Assembly (NCBI GenBank): GCA_002483145.1
Contig: DLHJ01000002.1
Coordinates: forward strand, 186,001 to 250,000
Reading direction: 5' to 3'
Source: Cellvibrio sp. UBA7671
Lineage (GTDB): Bacteria > Pseudomonadota > Gammaproteobacteria > Pseudomonadales > Cellvibrionaceae
Length of the DNA: 64,000 bases
The notes under the pieces were generated by a model. The model was not told where the DNA came from. It saw only the letters and a program-made list of their open reading frames with translations, and searched no databases. The position numbers and the translations under genes are program-made. Positions 56,262 through 64,000 of the stretch are shown here, in pieces. The first letter of the stretch is position 1; each line of letters opens with the position of its first letter.

Positions 56262-59200
56262 ATGTCAAATATGTGGTTAAGTTATAAACAATCCATCGTC
56301 AACGTGATGGGGCAGGATCGGCACAATCTCACGCGCCGGCTGGGCGAAATAGAAAAGCTTGCACGTGCGGAAAAGCCCTATGATCAGGCTTTGGAGAAAT
56401 GGCATAGCCAATTGGCTCGCTCACAAGCCGCCGTGGCGCGTCGTCAGCAACTGGTTCCTCTCGACATTGAATTCCCCAATTTACCCGTCTGCGAAAAACG
56501 TGAAGAGATCGCACAGATTATTGCCAACAATCAGGTAGTAGTATTGGCGGGTGAAACTGGTTCGGGCAAGACTACCCAAATCCCCAAAATTTGTTTAACC
56601 ATCGGTCGTGGTGTGAGCGGGTTGATTGGCCACACCCAACCGCGCCGTATTGCCGCTAATACCGTTGCCAATCGCATCGCTGAAGAATTAAAAACCACGC
56701 TCGGTGAAAAGGTGGGCTATCAAGTTCGCTTTAGTGATCAGTCCAATGAAAATACCCTTATCAAAGTAATGACCGACGGTATTCTGCTGGCCGAAATCCA
56801 GCACGATCCTTATTTGAATAAATACGATACGCTCATTATCGACGAAGCCCATGAGCGCAGTTTGAATATCGATTTTTTGCTGGGTTATTTAAAACAACTT
56901 CTCCCCAAACGCCCTGATTTAAAATTAATTATTACCTCCGCGACTATCGATCTCGAACGTTTCTCACAACATTTTAATAACGCACCGATTATTGAAGTTT
57001 CCGGTCGCACCTATCCGGTTGAAGTCTGGTACCGTCCACTCTATGAGTTTGAGGGCAGCGACGAGAGTGAAAATGAACCCGACCAATACGCGGCGATCGT
57101 CGATGCGGTACACGAAATTGAATTGCACGAAAAGACCGGTTCGGGTGCTCGCGGTGGCGACATACTCATTTTTTTAAGTGGTGAGCGCGAAATTCGCGAG
57201 GCCGCCGAAGCGCTGCGCAAAGCACAGTTTGCGCATATGGAAGTAATTCCTTTTTATGCGCGCTTGAGTTTGGCGGAGCAGCAAAAAGTATTTGCACCTC
57301 ACACCGGGCGGCGCATTGTATTGGCCACTAACGTGGCAGAAACCTCGATTACTGTGCCTGGAATTCGCTATGTAATTGATCCGGGTTTTGCGCGTATCAG
57401 CCGCTATTCCTATCGCACCAAAGTGCAGCGCTTACCGATTGAACCTGTTTCACAGGCTAGCGCCAATCAGCGCAAAGGTCGTTGCGGTCGTGTCGCTGAA
57501 GGTATTTGTATCCGCTTGTATAGCGAAGACGATTTTAATTCGCGCCCGGCATTTACCGATGCAGAAATTTTGCGCACCAACCTCGCTGCCGTTATTTTGC
57601 AAATGTTGCAATTGCGCATGGGCGATATCCATAAATTTCCATTTATCGATGCACCTGATCATCGTTTGATTAGCGATGGTTTTAAATTGCTGGAAGAATT
57701 ACATGCGGTCAATGCCAAAAACCAGCTGACACCAGTGGGGCAGCAACTCAGTAAATTGCCATTGGATCCGCGCCTTGCCCGTATGTTGCTATCAGCACAG
57801 GAGCAATCCTGTGTGCGTGAACTATTAATTATTTCCAGTGCGCTCTCAGTACAAGACCCGCGCGAGCGCCCCGCCGAAAAACAACAGGCAGCCGATCAAA
57901 GTCATCGCCGTTTTTGGGCAGAGCACACGGATTTTGCCGGTTTTGTAAACCTGTGGGATTATTTTGAAACCCAGAGACAGGAACTCACGCAAAACCAATT
58001 GCGCAAACTCTGCAAAAAAGAATTCCTGTCTTATTTGCGCTTGCGCGAGTGGCGCGATGTGCATCATCAGTTGTGCGTTGCAGTGAAAGATCTCGGTATT
58101 CGCGTTAATTCTGAACCGGCTAATTATGAATCGGTGCACAAGGCATTGTTGACCGGCTTGCTCGGCAATTTGGGTTTTAATCATGAAGAGCGCGAATATC
58201 TGGGCGCACGCAACCGCAAGTTTGCAATATTTCCGGGTTCATCGCTCGCCAAAAAAACACCTAAATGGATTATGGCGGCAGAGCTGATTGAAACCTCTAA
58301 ATTGTTTGCCCATACGGTTGCCAAAATCGAACCAGAATGGGTCATTGCCGCTGCTGAACATTTGGTGAAACGCCAGCATTTTGAGCCGCACTATGATAGC
58401 CGCAGCGGCCAGGTGATGGTGTTTGAAAAAATTACACTCTATGGTTTGACCATCGTTGAGAAAAAATCGGTCAGCTATAGCCATATAGATCCAGTGCAGT
58501 GTCGCGAAGTATTTATTCGCGCGGCTTTGGTAGAAGGGCAGTATGACCAACACCCCAAACGGAAAAGTTTGCAGAATAAAAATCCTGACACAGACTTTTT
58601 TATACATCAGCAACAGTTGTTAAAAGAACTGGAAGATCTCGAATCCAAAGCGCGTCGCCGCGATATCGTGGTGGATGAGCAGGTGATTTTTGATTTTTAC
58701 AACGAGCGCATCCCTGAGTCTGTGGTAAATCTTGCCGGGTTTGATGCATGGCGAAAAAAAGCGGAACAGCAAAATCCGAAACTATTATTCCTGACGCGAG
58801 AGATTTTGATGCGTCACGGCGCGGGTGATATCACCCAGGCGCAATTTCCCAATGAATTGGAATGGCGCGGTATGGTATTTCCACTGAGTTACCATTTTGA
58901 ACCAAACCATGCTTTTGACGGTGTGAGCATTCACGTGCCCATGAGTGTTTTACATCAAGTTCCGGAGCAGCGTCTGGAATGGTTGGTGCCGGGTATGTTG
59001 CGTGAAAAATGTATCGGCCTGATTAAATCCCTACCTAAAACTGTGCGCAAACATTTTGTTCCTGTGCCTGATGTGGTGGATAAAATTCTTGCCACTTTGT
59101 CACCTGACAATAAGCCCTTGACCGAAGCGCTGGGCCTGCAATTAAAACGCTTGACCGGTGTAGAGGTGTCCAAAGAGGCTTGGCTTGAAACCAGCGTGGA

Positions 59201-60224
59201 TGATTACTACCGCTTTAATATCCATGTGGTGGATGACAAAGGCAAGGTCATCGCTAGTGGCCGCGAACTGGCGCCACTGCGCGATAAGTATCGCGAACGT
59301 GTACAACAAAATATTCAATCTGCCGCTACCAATATTGAACGTGATGGCATAGTAGCGTGGGATTTTGCTGAGTTGCCGCAAGCGATTCAATTGCCTCGTG
59401 GTGGAATCAGTATTCGCGCTTATCCGGCATTGGTTGACAAGCAATCCTCAGTTGCACTGCAAGTGTTAGATAATCCATTGCAAGCATTGGATATAACCCA
59501 GCGTGGACTCGCGCGTTTGGTGTATTTGTCACTAGCGCAAACAGTTAAATATTTGCAGAAAGAGTTATTGAAAGGGCAAGAGGTTGCATTGACTTTAGCG
59601 GGTATTGGTAACCGCGAGCAAGTGGCCGACGATTTAATTATGGCGGCGATCAAACAACTTGCTTTACCTGATCAGAAAAATTTACCTCGCACCCAAATTG
59701 CTTTTGATGAGCGGGTTAATCTTATTAAAGAAAAATTAATTGCTTATGCACAAGATTTGGCGAGCTATCTGGTTAGCAGTTTGAAATTATTGGTTGATGT
59801 TAAAAAACAAGTCAAGCAACAAAAAAATATGTTGGTGTTAGCGTTTACGATTAGTGATATCAATCAACAATTAGCGCAGTTGTTTTATCCCGGATTGGTG
59901 TATAAAACGCCTGCGCTGTGGTTGCAGCAATACCCGAAATACATGCGCGGCATCCAACAGCGTTTGGAGAAAGCGGCGTTGAACCCGCAAAAAGATAAAC
60001 TTCAACTAACGGAAATAGTGCCGCATTGGCAGCGGCTAGTGGATTATCTGGCGAAAGAGGGCGATTACCGGTTGGCGCAGAATACGGCACTGATGGATTA
60101 CCGTTGGTGGATTGAGGAGTTGCGGATTTCGCTTTTTGCGCAGACCCTCAAAACCCAGGTTCCGGTATCCGATAAGCGGATGGATAAACAGTGGGAGCAG
60201 GCCATGTTGGAGGCCCAAGGTTAA
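56262..60224 (+). CDS. hrpA: ATP-dependent RNA helicase HrpA
   Basis: A DEAH-box RNA helicase of 1320 residues, matching the HrpA length. Walker A is GETGSGKTTQ near 97, DEAHERS near 194, motif III ITSATIDLERF, motifs V-VI VATNVAETSITVPG-like and QRKGRCGRVAEG. Then come the ratchet/HA2 region, an OB-fold domain and the long HrpA-type C-terminal part (DUF3418). HrpA rescues colliding ribosomes and processes mRNAs in E. coli. It is divergent from the DUF6445 gene and monocistronic. Confidence 0.96.
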   Translation: MSNMWLSYKQSIVNVMGQDRHNLTRRLGEIEKLARAEKPYDQALEKWHSQLARSQAAVARRQQLVPLDIEFPNLPVCEKREEIAQIIANNQVVVLAGETGSGKTTQIPKICLTIGRGVSGLIGHTQPRRIAANTVANRIAEELKTTLGEKVGYQVRFSDQSNENTLIKVMTDGILLAEIQHDPYLNKYDTLIIDEAHERSLNIDFLLGYLKQLLPKRPDLKLIITSATIDLERFSQHFNNAPIIEVSGRTYPVEVWYRPLYEFEGSDESENEPDQYAAIVDAVHEIELHEKTGSGARGGDILIFLSGEREIREAAEALRKAQFAHMEVIPFYARLSLAEQQKVFAPHTGRRIVLATNVAETSITVPGIRYVIDPGFARISRYSYRTKVQRLPIEPVSQASANQRKGRCGRVAEGICIRLYSEDDFNSRPAFTDAEILRTNLAAVILQMLQLRMGDIHKFPFIDAPDHRLISDGFKLLEELHAVNAKNQLTPVGQQLSKLPLDPRLARMLLSAQEQSCVRELLIISSALSVQDPRERPAEKQQAADQSHRRFWAEHTDFAGFVNLWDYFETQRQELTQNQLRKLCKKEFLSYLRLREWRDVHHQLCVAVKDLGIRVNSEPANYESVHKALLTGLLGNLGFNHEEREYLGARNRKFAIFPGSSLAKKTPKWIMAAELIETSKLFAHTVAKIEPEWVIAAAEHLVKRQHFEPHYDSRSGQVMVFEKITLYGLTIVEKKSVSYSHIDPVQCREVFIRAALVEGQYDQHPKRKSLQNKNPDTDFFIHQQQLLKELEDLESKARRRDIVVDEQVIFDFYNERIPESVVNLAGFDAWRKKAEQQNPKLLFLTREILMRHGAGDITQAQFPNELEWRGMVFPLSYHFEPNHAFDGVSIHVPMSVLHQVPEQRLEWLVPGMLREKCIGLIKSLPKTVRKHFVPVPDVVDKILATLSPDNKPLTEALGLQLKRLTGVEVSKEAWLETSVDDYYRFNIHVVDDKGKVIASGRELAPLRDKYRERVQQNIQSAATNIERDGIVAWDFAELPQAIQLPRGGISIRAYPALVDKQSSVALQVLDNPLQALDITQRGLARLVYLSLAQTVKYLQKELLKGQEVALTLAGIGNREQVADDLIMAAIKQLALPDQKNLPRTQIAFDERVNLIKEKLIAYAQDLASYLVSSLKLLVDVKKQVKQQKNMLVLAFTISDINQQLAQLFYPGLVYKTPALWLQQYPKYMRGIQQRLEKAALNPQKDKLQLTEIVPHWQRLVDYLAKEGDYRLAQNTALMDYRWWIEELRISLFAQTLKTQVPVSDKRMDKQWEQAMLEAQG

Positions 60225-60271
60225 GAAATGTTGATCCCTTGTAACAAATCCGGGTGTGTTGAGTCTATCCT

Positions 60272-60348
60272 GTAACCATATGGTGGTTAGCTGTTGGAGT
60301 GTCCATAAAATCGGATGCATCCGCTAGCTCTACTGCCTTGGCTATGAT
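60272..60348 (+). promoter_or_regulatory. Candidate control region of hvfA
   Basis: An inverted repeat TAACCA-TATGG-TGGTTA (60273-60289) lies about 115-130 bases before hvfA, and a strong -10-like TATGAT (60343-60348) lies about 55 bases before it. No good -35 is spaced correctly, so activation by a regulator or a different sigma factor is possible. Confidence 0.35.
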
Positions 60349-60403
60349 AGTTTTCTTACGGCTTGAACAGCCCCTAACGACACATAACACGCTGGAGTTC
60401 ATT

Positions 60404-60766
60404 ATGAATAACAAAATTGCTTCTCTGTCTGCTTTGGTTGGCGCTGCTTTTGTAGCATCGGCGGCGTTGGCCCCAATGGCAACAGCGGCAGATGCCACCT
60501 TTGCTGCCACCTCGTTAAACGCAGGTTATACCCTAGCGGATAACGCCGATAAAACTGATGCCGAGCACAAGTGCGGTGAAGCCAAATGCGGCGCGGATAA
60601 AAAAGCCGAAGGCGAGCACAAATGTGGCGAAGGTAAATGCGCTGCTGAGCATAAAAAAGCGGATGGCGAAGGAAAATGTGGTGAAGGCAAATGCGGTGAA
60701 GGTAAGTGTGGTGCCGATAAAGCCGAGAAAAAAGACGAAGCTAAAGAAGAGAAAAAAGCTGAATAA
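60404..60766 (+). CDS. hvfA: HvfA/bufferin-type RiPP precursor with seven E-x-K-C motifs
   Basis: A 120-residue exported precursor. The signal peptide (about 1-29: MNNKIASLSALVGAAFVASA then ALAPMATAA) is followed by a short linker. The core (about 54-103) has seven Cys at 57, 62, 74, 79, 92, 97 and 102, each within E-x-K-C-G or E-x-K-C-A. Three are exact EGKCG (the run around 89-103); the others read EHKCG, EAKCG or EGKCA. The tail is Lys/Glu-rich. In Haemophilus HvfA, EGKCG cysteines are converted to oxazolone-thioamides that bind copper(I). The MNIO and DUF2063 genes follow immediately. TGGAG lies 7 bases before the ATG. The stop overlaps the next start by 1 base (TAATG). Confidence 0.88.
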   Translation: MNNKIASLSALVGAAFVASAALAPMATAADATFAATSLNAGYTLADNADKTDAEHKCGEAKCGADKKAEGEHKCGEGKCAAEHKKADGEGKCGEGKCGEGKCGADKAEKKDEAKEEKKAE

Positions 60767-61632
60767 TGCCAGCGCATTCTTTGGTGGATTATTCTGCTGC
60801 AATCGTCGGTGCAGGTTTAGGCCTGCGCCGGACGCTGCTAAATACCCTTGAAGAATCCACGCCAGACGATATCCATTTTATGGAAGTGGCACCGGAAAAT
60901 TGGATTAATGTCGGTGGTCGTCTTGGTAAAAAATTTCGCGCTTACACTGAGCGTTTTCCGTTTGTCTGCCATGGTTTATCCCTCTCAATTGGTTCGCCCG
61001 CACCACTGAATACAGATTTGCTACACTCAATAAAAAAGCTGATGCAAGAGCACGGTATCCGTTATTACAGCGAGCATTTAAGTTATTGCAGCGATGACGG
61101 GCAGCTCTACGATTTATTGCCCATTCCTTTTACCGAAGAAGCCGTTGACTATGTCGCCGCGCGTATCCAGCAAGCGCAGGATATTCTTGGCCAGCGCATT
61201 GCCATCGAAAATTCTTCTTACTATTGCGCACCACAGCAGGAAATGACGGAAAGTGAATTTATCAATGCCGTCATCAAAAAAGCAGACTGCGCGCTCTTGC
61301 TTGACGTAAATAATATTTACGTTAACAGCATTAATCATAATTACGATCCCTACGAGTTCCTATCCAGCTTGCCTGGCGAGCGCACCGCTTACATTCATAT
61401 TGCAGGCCATTACAAAGAAGCCGAGGATTTGCGGGTAGATACCCATGGCGCACCGGTAATTGCATCGGTGTGGGATCTGCTCGACAAAACCTATGAACTG
61501 TTTGGTGTAAAACCGACGTTGTTGGAGCGCGATTTTAATATTCCACCGCTGCCAGAATTAATGGCGGAGTTAGATGAAATCAAAACACGCCAGCGCTTGT
61601 CTTCGTCAATCAATGTTCGTGCTGGTCTATAG
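60766..61632 (+). CDS. hvfB: MNIO (DUF692) enzyme, HvfB/BufB-like
   Basis: A 288-residue TIM-barrel multinuclear non-heme iron oxygenase. Family residues able to bind two or three irons are visible: His69 in FPFVCHGLSLS, Glu103-His104 in YYSEHLSYC, Glu149-Asn150 in IAIENSSYY, Asp180-Asn183 in LLLDVNNIYVN, His211 and His215 in YIHIAGHYKE, Asp225 and His227, and Glu254 in LLERDFNIP. It should oxidise the precursor's Cys residues using oxygen. A DUF2063 partner follows 4 bases downstream. Its coupled start (TAATG) with hvfA implies matched expression of substrate and enzyme. Confidence 0.93.
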   Translation: MPAHSLVDYSAAIVGAGLGLRRTLLNTLEESTPDDIHFMEVAPENWINVGGRLGKKFRAYTERFPFVCHGLSLSIGSPAPLNTDLLHSIKKLMQEHGIRYYSEHLSYCSDDGQLYDLLPIPFTEEAVDYVAARIQQAQDILGQRIAIENSSYYCAPQQEMTESEFINAVIKKADCALLLDVNNIYVNSINHNYDPYEFLSSLPGERTAYIHIAGHYKEAEDLRVDTHGAPVIASVWDLLDKTYELFGVKPTLLERDFNIPPLPELMAELDEIKTRQRLSSSINVRAGL

Positions 61633-61636
61633 CATC

Positions 61637-62380
61637 ATGAAATCGTTTCAAGAAACCCAACTGGCATTTACCCAACATTTGCGCGCCCCCGATCGCTACC
61701 CTGCACCAGCAGAAATGAACGATACGCGGATGGGTATTTATCGCGACTTGATTTACAACAATATTGAAAGTTTTATCGCCAATGTATTTCCTGTTCTGCG
61801 TTCACTGCTCAGCGACGGGCATTGGCATTCGATGGTGCGCGATTTTATTCATCGCCACCGCTGTCAAACGCCGTATTTTTTGGAAATCAGTGAGGAGTTT
61901 TTGCAGTATCTGTCGCAAGAGCGTGGCATGTGCGATGGCGACCCGGCATATTTGCTTGAACTCGCACACTATGAGTGGATTGAGTTGGCGCTGGATGTGA
62001 ATGAGGCGAGTATTCCAGCGGTTTCTGCCTATCCAGAAACGCCGCTTCTATCTAAACCACGTGTTTCGCCTTTGGCTGTGTGTTTAAGCTATCAATATCC
62101 CGTACATAAAATCTCTCCCCGCCATCGACCTCTGGCACCAGAGCTGACACGGTTAGTGGTATACCGCAACCGCGAGGATAAGGTGCGTTTTATGACGGCT
62201 AATACTATGACGTTGCGCCTCTTACATTTGCTGCAAACCAACCCCCAGGCTACCTTGGGGGACCAACTGCAACTTATTGCCACCGAACTGCAGCACAACC
62301 AACCTGACGTTTTGTTTGGTGAAGCTCAGGTGCTCATTAATGAGCTGTTTGCATTGGATGTCATCAGCCATTTTGAGTAA
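61637..62380 (+). CDS. hvfC: DUF2063 RiPP recognition partner, HvfC/BufC-like
   Basis: A 247-residue protein with an N-terminal DUF2063 domain (about 1-100: FTQHLRAPDRYPAP, MGIYRDLIYNNIESFIANVF, LRSLL) and a C-terminal domain (about 130-245) with RLVVYRNREDKVRFM. Partners of this type help the DUF692 enzyme bind its precursor. The ATG at 61637 is 4 bases after the hvfB stop and has no clear ribosome site, so translation is probably coupled. A longer frame from 61574 lies inside hvfB and is not supported. No DoxX/HvfD gene follows. Confidence 0.9.
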   Translation: MKSFQETQLAFTQHLRAPDRYPAPAEMNDTRMGIYRDLIYNNIESFIANVFPVLRSLLSDGHWHSMVRDFIHRHRCQTPYFLEISEEFLQYLSQERGMCDGDPAYLLELAHYEWIELALDVNEASIPAVSAYPETPLLSKPRVSPLAVCLSYQYPVHKISPRHRPLAPELTRLVVYRNREDKVRFMTANTMTLRLLHLLQTNPQATLGDQLQLIATELQHNQPDVLFGEAQVLINELFALDVISHFE

Positions 62381-62514
62381 GGGATATCCGTGACTACATT
62401 TTCACTGGTGATTTTTGCAGCCATTTGGTTATCAAAAGCGCAAAAATAGTGCAAAAAGTTTGGTCTTTTACCCTAAAACCACGTTTAATCACAAAATTAG
62501 GGCAAATTTCTTTA

Positions 62515-62520
62515 TATAAT
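62515..62520 (+). promoter_or_regulatory. Candidate porin promoter -10 element
   Basis: A perfect TATAAT lies about 160 bases upstream of the porin ATG in an AT-rich stretch; the -35 region (around 62491-62497) does not match TTGACA. The 298-base gap between hvfC and the porin gene otherwise shows no gene. Confidence 0.4.
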
Positions 62521-62678
62521 CCGCCCGCGACATTCAGAGTGCGTTTTGTCATCTTTCTGTAACTTTATGGTCACACAATGGCAACACCCCTGAAACACAA
62601 ATGTCATTTTATTAATAACACCTGACTCCCGGTGTTCAGGGTCTGAACACCAAACACACACATCCAGGAGACGACTCC

Positions 62679-63662
62679 ATGAAAAAAACATTATTGGCTC
62701 TGGTCATTGCATCTGTACTTCCCGCCGCTGCGTTCGCCGACGTTATCGTTTATGGTAAAGCAAATGTGTCTGTGCAAAGCACCGATGAAGCTGCTCTTTC
62801 CAGCGCTAACGGCAACCAAGCTGACGGTAGCAAAGTTGAATTGCTGAGCAACGCATCGCGCATTGGTGTTAAAGGTGGTGAAGAAGTTAATTCACAGCTG
62901 AAAGTAATTTATCAATTTGAATACCAAACTGAAGTGGATGATGGTACCAACGGTAGCCAGACTTTTGGTCAGCGTAATATCTATTTGGGTTTGCAAGGCT
63001 CTGCCGGTACTATTATGGGCGGTCACTTTGATACCCCGACAAAAGTCGCGCAAGAAAAAATTGATTTGTTCAACGATCTGGAAGGTGATATCACACATAT
63101 ATTCAAAGGTGAGATTCGTGCGAGCAACATCGTTCAATACGTAACTCCAACCTTTGGCGGTGGATTCTCTGGTTCGGTTGCTTATGTGACTGAAGAAAAT
63201 GATGGTGTGACCAAAAAAACCGGTGAAACAGGTAACGGTATTTCTGCATCATTCGGCTACAACAGCCCAACGTTTTATGTTGGTGTAGCTATGGATCAGG
63301 ACGTTGAAGCTGAAGGCGTTGATTTGATTCGTGTGGTTGGTCGTTTGACTCTCGGCGCTTTCCAGTTAGGTGTGTTAGGTGAGAATTACGATAACGGTGT
63401 TGCCGATGAAGAAGATGGTGCACTGGTTTCTGCATTGTGGAATGTAACTGACAAGTGGGCGGTAAAAGCACAACACGGCAGCTCAGAAGTTAGATGGATT
63501 GATGGCGAAAGCAGCAGCATTGGTGTGGATTACAAAATGACCAAGAGCGCTACTTTGTTTGGTTATTACACCGTGGTAGAAAATGGCCAGCCAGATTTGG
63601 TTGCTGTAGACAACTACCGCGATGATAACTACGCTGGTATTGGTTTGGATTACAAATTCTAA
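62679..63662 (+). CDS. Gram-negative trimeric porin
   Basis: A 327-residue outer-membrane porin of the Porin_4 (OmpC/PhoE-like, beta- and gammaproteobacterial) type. Signal peptide MKKTLLALVIASVLPAAAFA precedes DVIVYGKANVSVQSTD, the classical start. Alternating barrel strands (GSAGTIMGGHFDTPTKVAQ, GIGLDYKF end) and the terminal Phe are visible. CAGGAGACGACTCC precedes the ATG. It follows the hvf operon but probably has its own promoter (TATAAT upstream). The substrate is unspecific diffusion; a link to the copper peptide is only positional. Confidence 0.92.
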   Translation: MKKTLLALVIASVLPAAAFADVIVYGKANVSVQSTDEAALSSANGNQADGSKVELLSNASRIGVKGGEEVNSQLKVIYQFEYQTEVDDGTNGSQTFGQRNIYLGLQGSAGTIMGGHFDTPTKVAQEKIDLFNDLEGDITHIFKGEIRASNIVQYVTPTFGGGFSGSVAYVTEENDGVTKKTGETGNGISASFGYNSPTFYVGVAMDQDVEAEGVDLIRVVGRLTLGAFQLGVLGENYDNGVADEEDGALVSALWNVTDKWAVKAQHGSSEVRWIDGESSSIGVDYKMTKSATLFGYYTVVENGQPDLVAVDNYRDDNYAGIGLDYKF

Positions 63663-63690
63663 TTGTTGTAGTTCTTACTATGCGAAAATA

Positions 63691-63712
63691 AAGGGTGCCT
63701 CGGCACCCTTTC
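63691..63712 (+). terminator. Intrinsic terminator of the porin gene
   Basis: A perfect 9-bp stem, AAGGGTGCC-TC-GGCACCCTT, followed by TCTTGTTT, about 30 bases after the porin stop. Confidence 0.85.
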
Positions 63713-63757
63713 TTGTTTGTACGTAATTTTGATAAGTAGCTAAAAAGAGGTGATGCG

Positions 63758-64000
63758 ATGAAATGGTTACTGACAGTTATTATCAGTGCGTGTTGCGCTA
63801 CTCAGTCCTATGCCGATGACACCTGTGAAAATGCTGTTGACGCGGCCGATTCAATGAATGTAAACCAGCAGAATTGCGATTACACCGATGAAGGGCTTAA
63901 TGGGGTTTTACACAAAGCCTTTAAAAAAGGTAGTGAAGGGGCAGTGCTGGAAACGGCTATAGAAAATTCTGCTGATGAGAAAATCCCAGCAACAGGAGGA
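63758..64000 (+). CDS. Small exported protein, partial at window end
   Basis: The first 81 codons of an open frame with no stop before position 64000. A signal peptide (MKWLLTVIISACCATQSYA, cleavage after about 19) is followed by DDTCENAVDAADSMNVNQQN and two Cys that could pair. AAGAGG lies 7 bases before the ATG. I do not recognise a family. It continues past the window end. Confidence 0.65.
   Translation, partial: MKWLLTVIISACCATQSYADDTCENAVDAADSMNVNQQNCDYTDEGLNGVLHKAFKKGSEGAVLETAIENSADEKIPATGG

Noticed and set aside
60272-60277. GTAACC as an ECF-sigma -35 for the hvf operon
   Set aside because: No matching -10 (such as CGAA) is found at about 16 bases downstream, so the match is likely chance.
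60560-60720. Short repeats in hvfA as a possible CRISPR or tandem-repeat array
   Set aside because: The repeats are in frame and encode E-x-K-C-G motifs; spacers are not unique 30-40 base segments.
60526-60777. Antisense open frames opposite hvfA
   Set aside because: Low-complexity repeats on the coding strand keep the complementary frames open; they have Ser/Pro/His-rich or Phe-rich content, no ribosome site and no family resemblance.
61574-61636. Longer start for hvfC
   Set aside because: It would lie 59 bases inside hvfB, and the DUF2063 domain begins at the Met at 61637.

Overview
The window looks like a chromosomal segment of a gammaproteobacterium close to Cellvibrio/Saccharophagus (Cellvibrionaceae). 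That assignment is an inference. It rests on the order ffs (SRP RNA)-dnaX-ybaB-recR-rnd-ycgL-ycgN, on the tryptophan-halogenase/SapC/cupin/TonB-receptor locus, and on the wealth of TonB-dependent receptors and PAS/GGDEF/EAL signalling proteins. Coding density is high. No transposase, integrase, tRNA, rRNA or CRISPR array was seen.

Layout. 0.4-3.2 kb: purU, an MFS exporter and a small exported DUF4174 protein. 3.2-9.6 kb: a minus-strand run ldhA, P-type cation ATPase, glgP, with ATPase and glgP overlapping. 9.7-15.3 kb: an AsmA-like protein converging on a four-gene MCE/Mla-type lipid transport operon (STAS-permease, ATPase, MCE protein, PqiC-like lipoprotein). 15.4-16.7 kb: a small membrane protein and a two-domain QueD-like protein. 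16.9-28.8 kb: a tightly packed plus-strand series made of a YfiR-like periplasmic protein, a hybrid histidine kinase, a REC-PAS-PAS-GGDEF-EAL protein and three tandem paralogous TonB-dependent receptors. This looks like a sensory and uptake unit linked to c-di-GMP. 28.8-32.4 kb: divergent metE/metR. 32.4-36.8 kb: a PAS kinase, a single-domain response regulator and a second GGDEF-EAL protein. 37.1-43.7 kb: tpx, then the SRP RNA, dnaX (with a complete programmed -1 frameshift signal), ybaB, recR, rnd, ycgL, ycgN and a membrane protein. 43.8-46.9 kb: a VWA protein, a GNAT acetyltransferase and a Dps. 47.4-56.1 kb: a large TonB receptor, halogenase, SapC, cupin/JmjC-like protein, second halogenase and a convergent DUF6445 protein. 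56.3-60.2 kb: hrpA. 60.4-62.4 kb: a three-gene hvfABC/bufferin-type RiPP operon. 62.7-64 kb: a porin and the start of a small exported protein.

The most notable system is the operon at 60.4-62.4 kb. An exported 120-residue precursor carries seven E-x-K-C motifs. It is followed immediately by a DUF692 multinuclear iron oxygenase (MNIO) and a DUF2063 partner. This matches the recently described HvfABC/bufferin family, in which EGKCG cysteines become copper-binding oxazolone-thioamides. Here the motif set is unusually varied and no DoxX gene follows. Also worth attention are the YfiR/kinase/c-di-GMP/triple-TonB-receptor unit, the halogenase-SapC-cupin locus with no carbohydrate enzymes beside it, a His/Cys-rich insertion in MetE, and the dnaX frameshift cassette.
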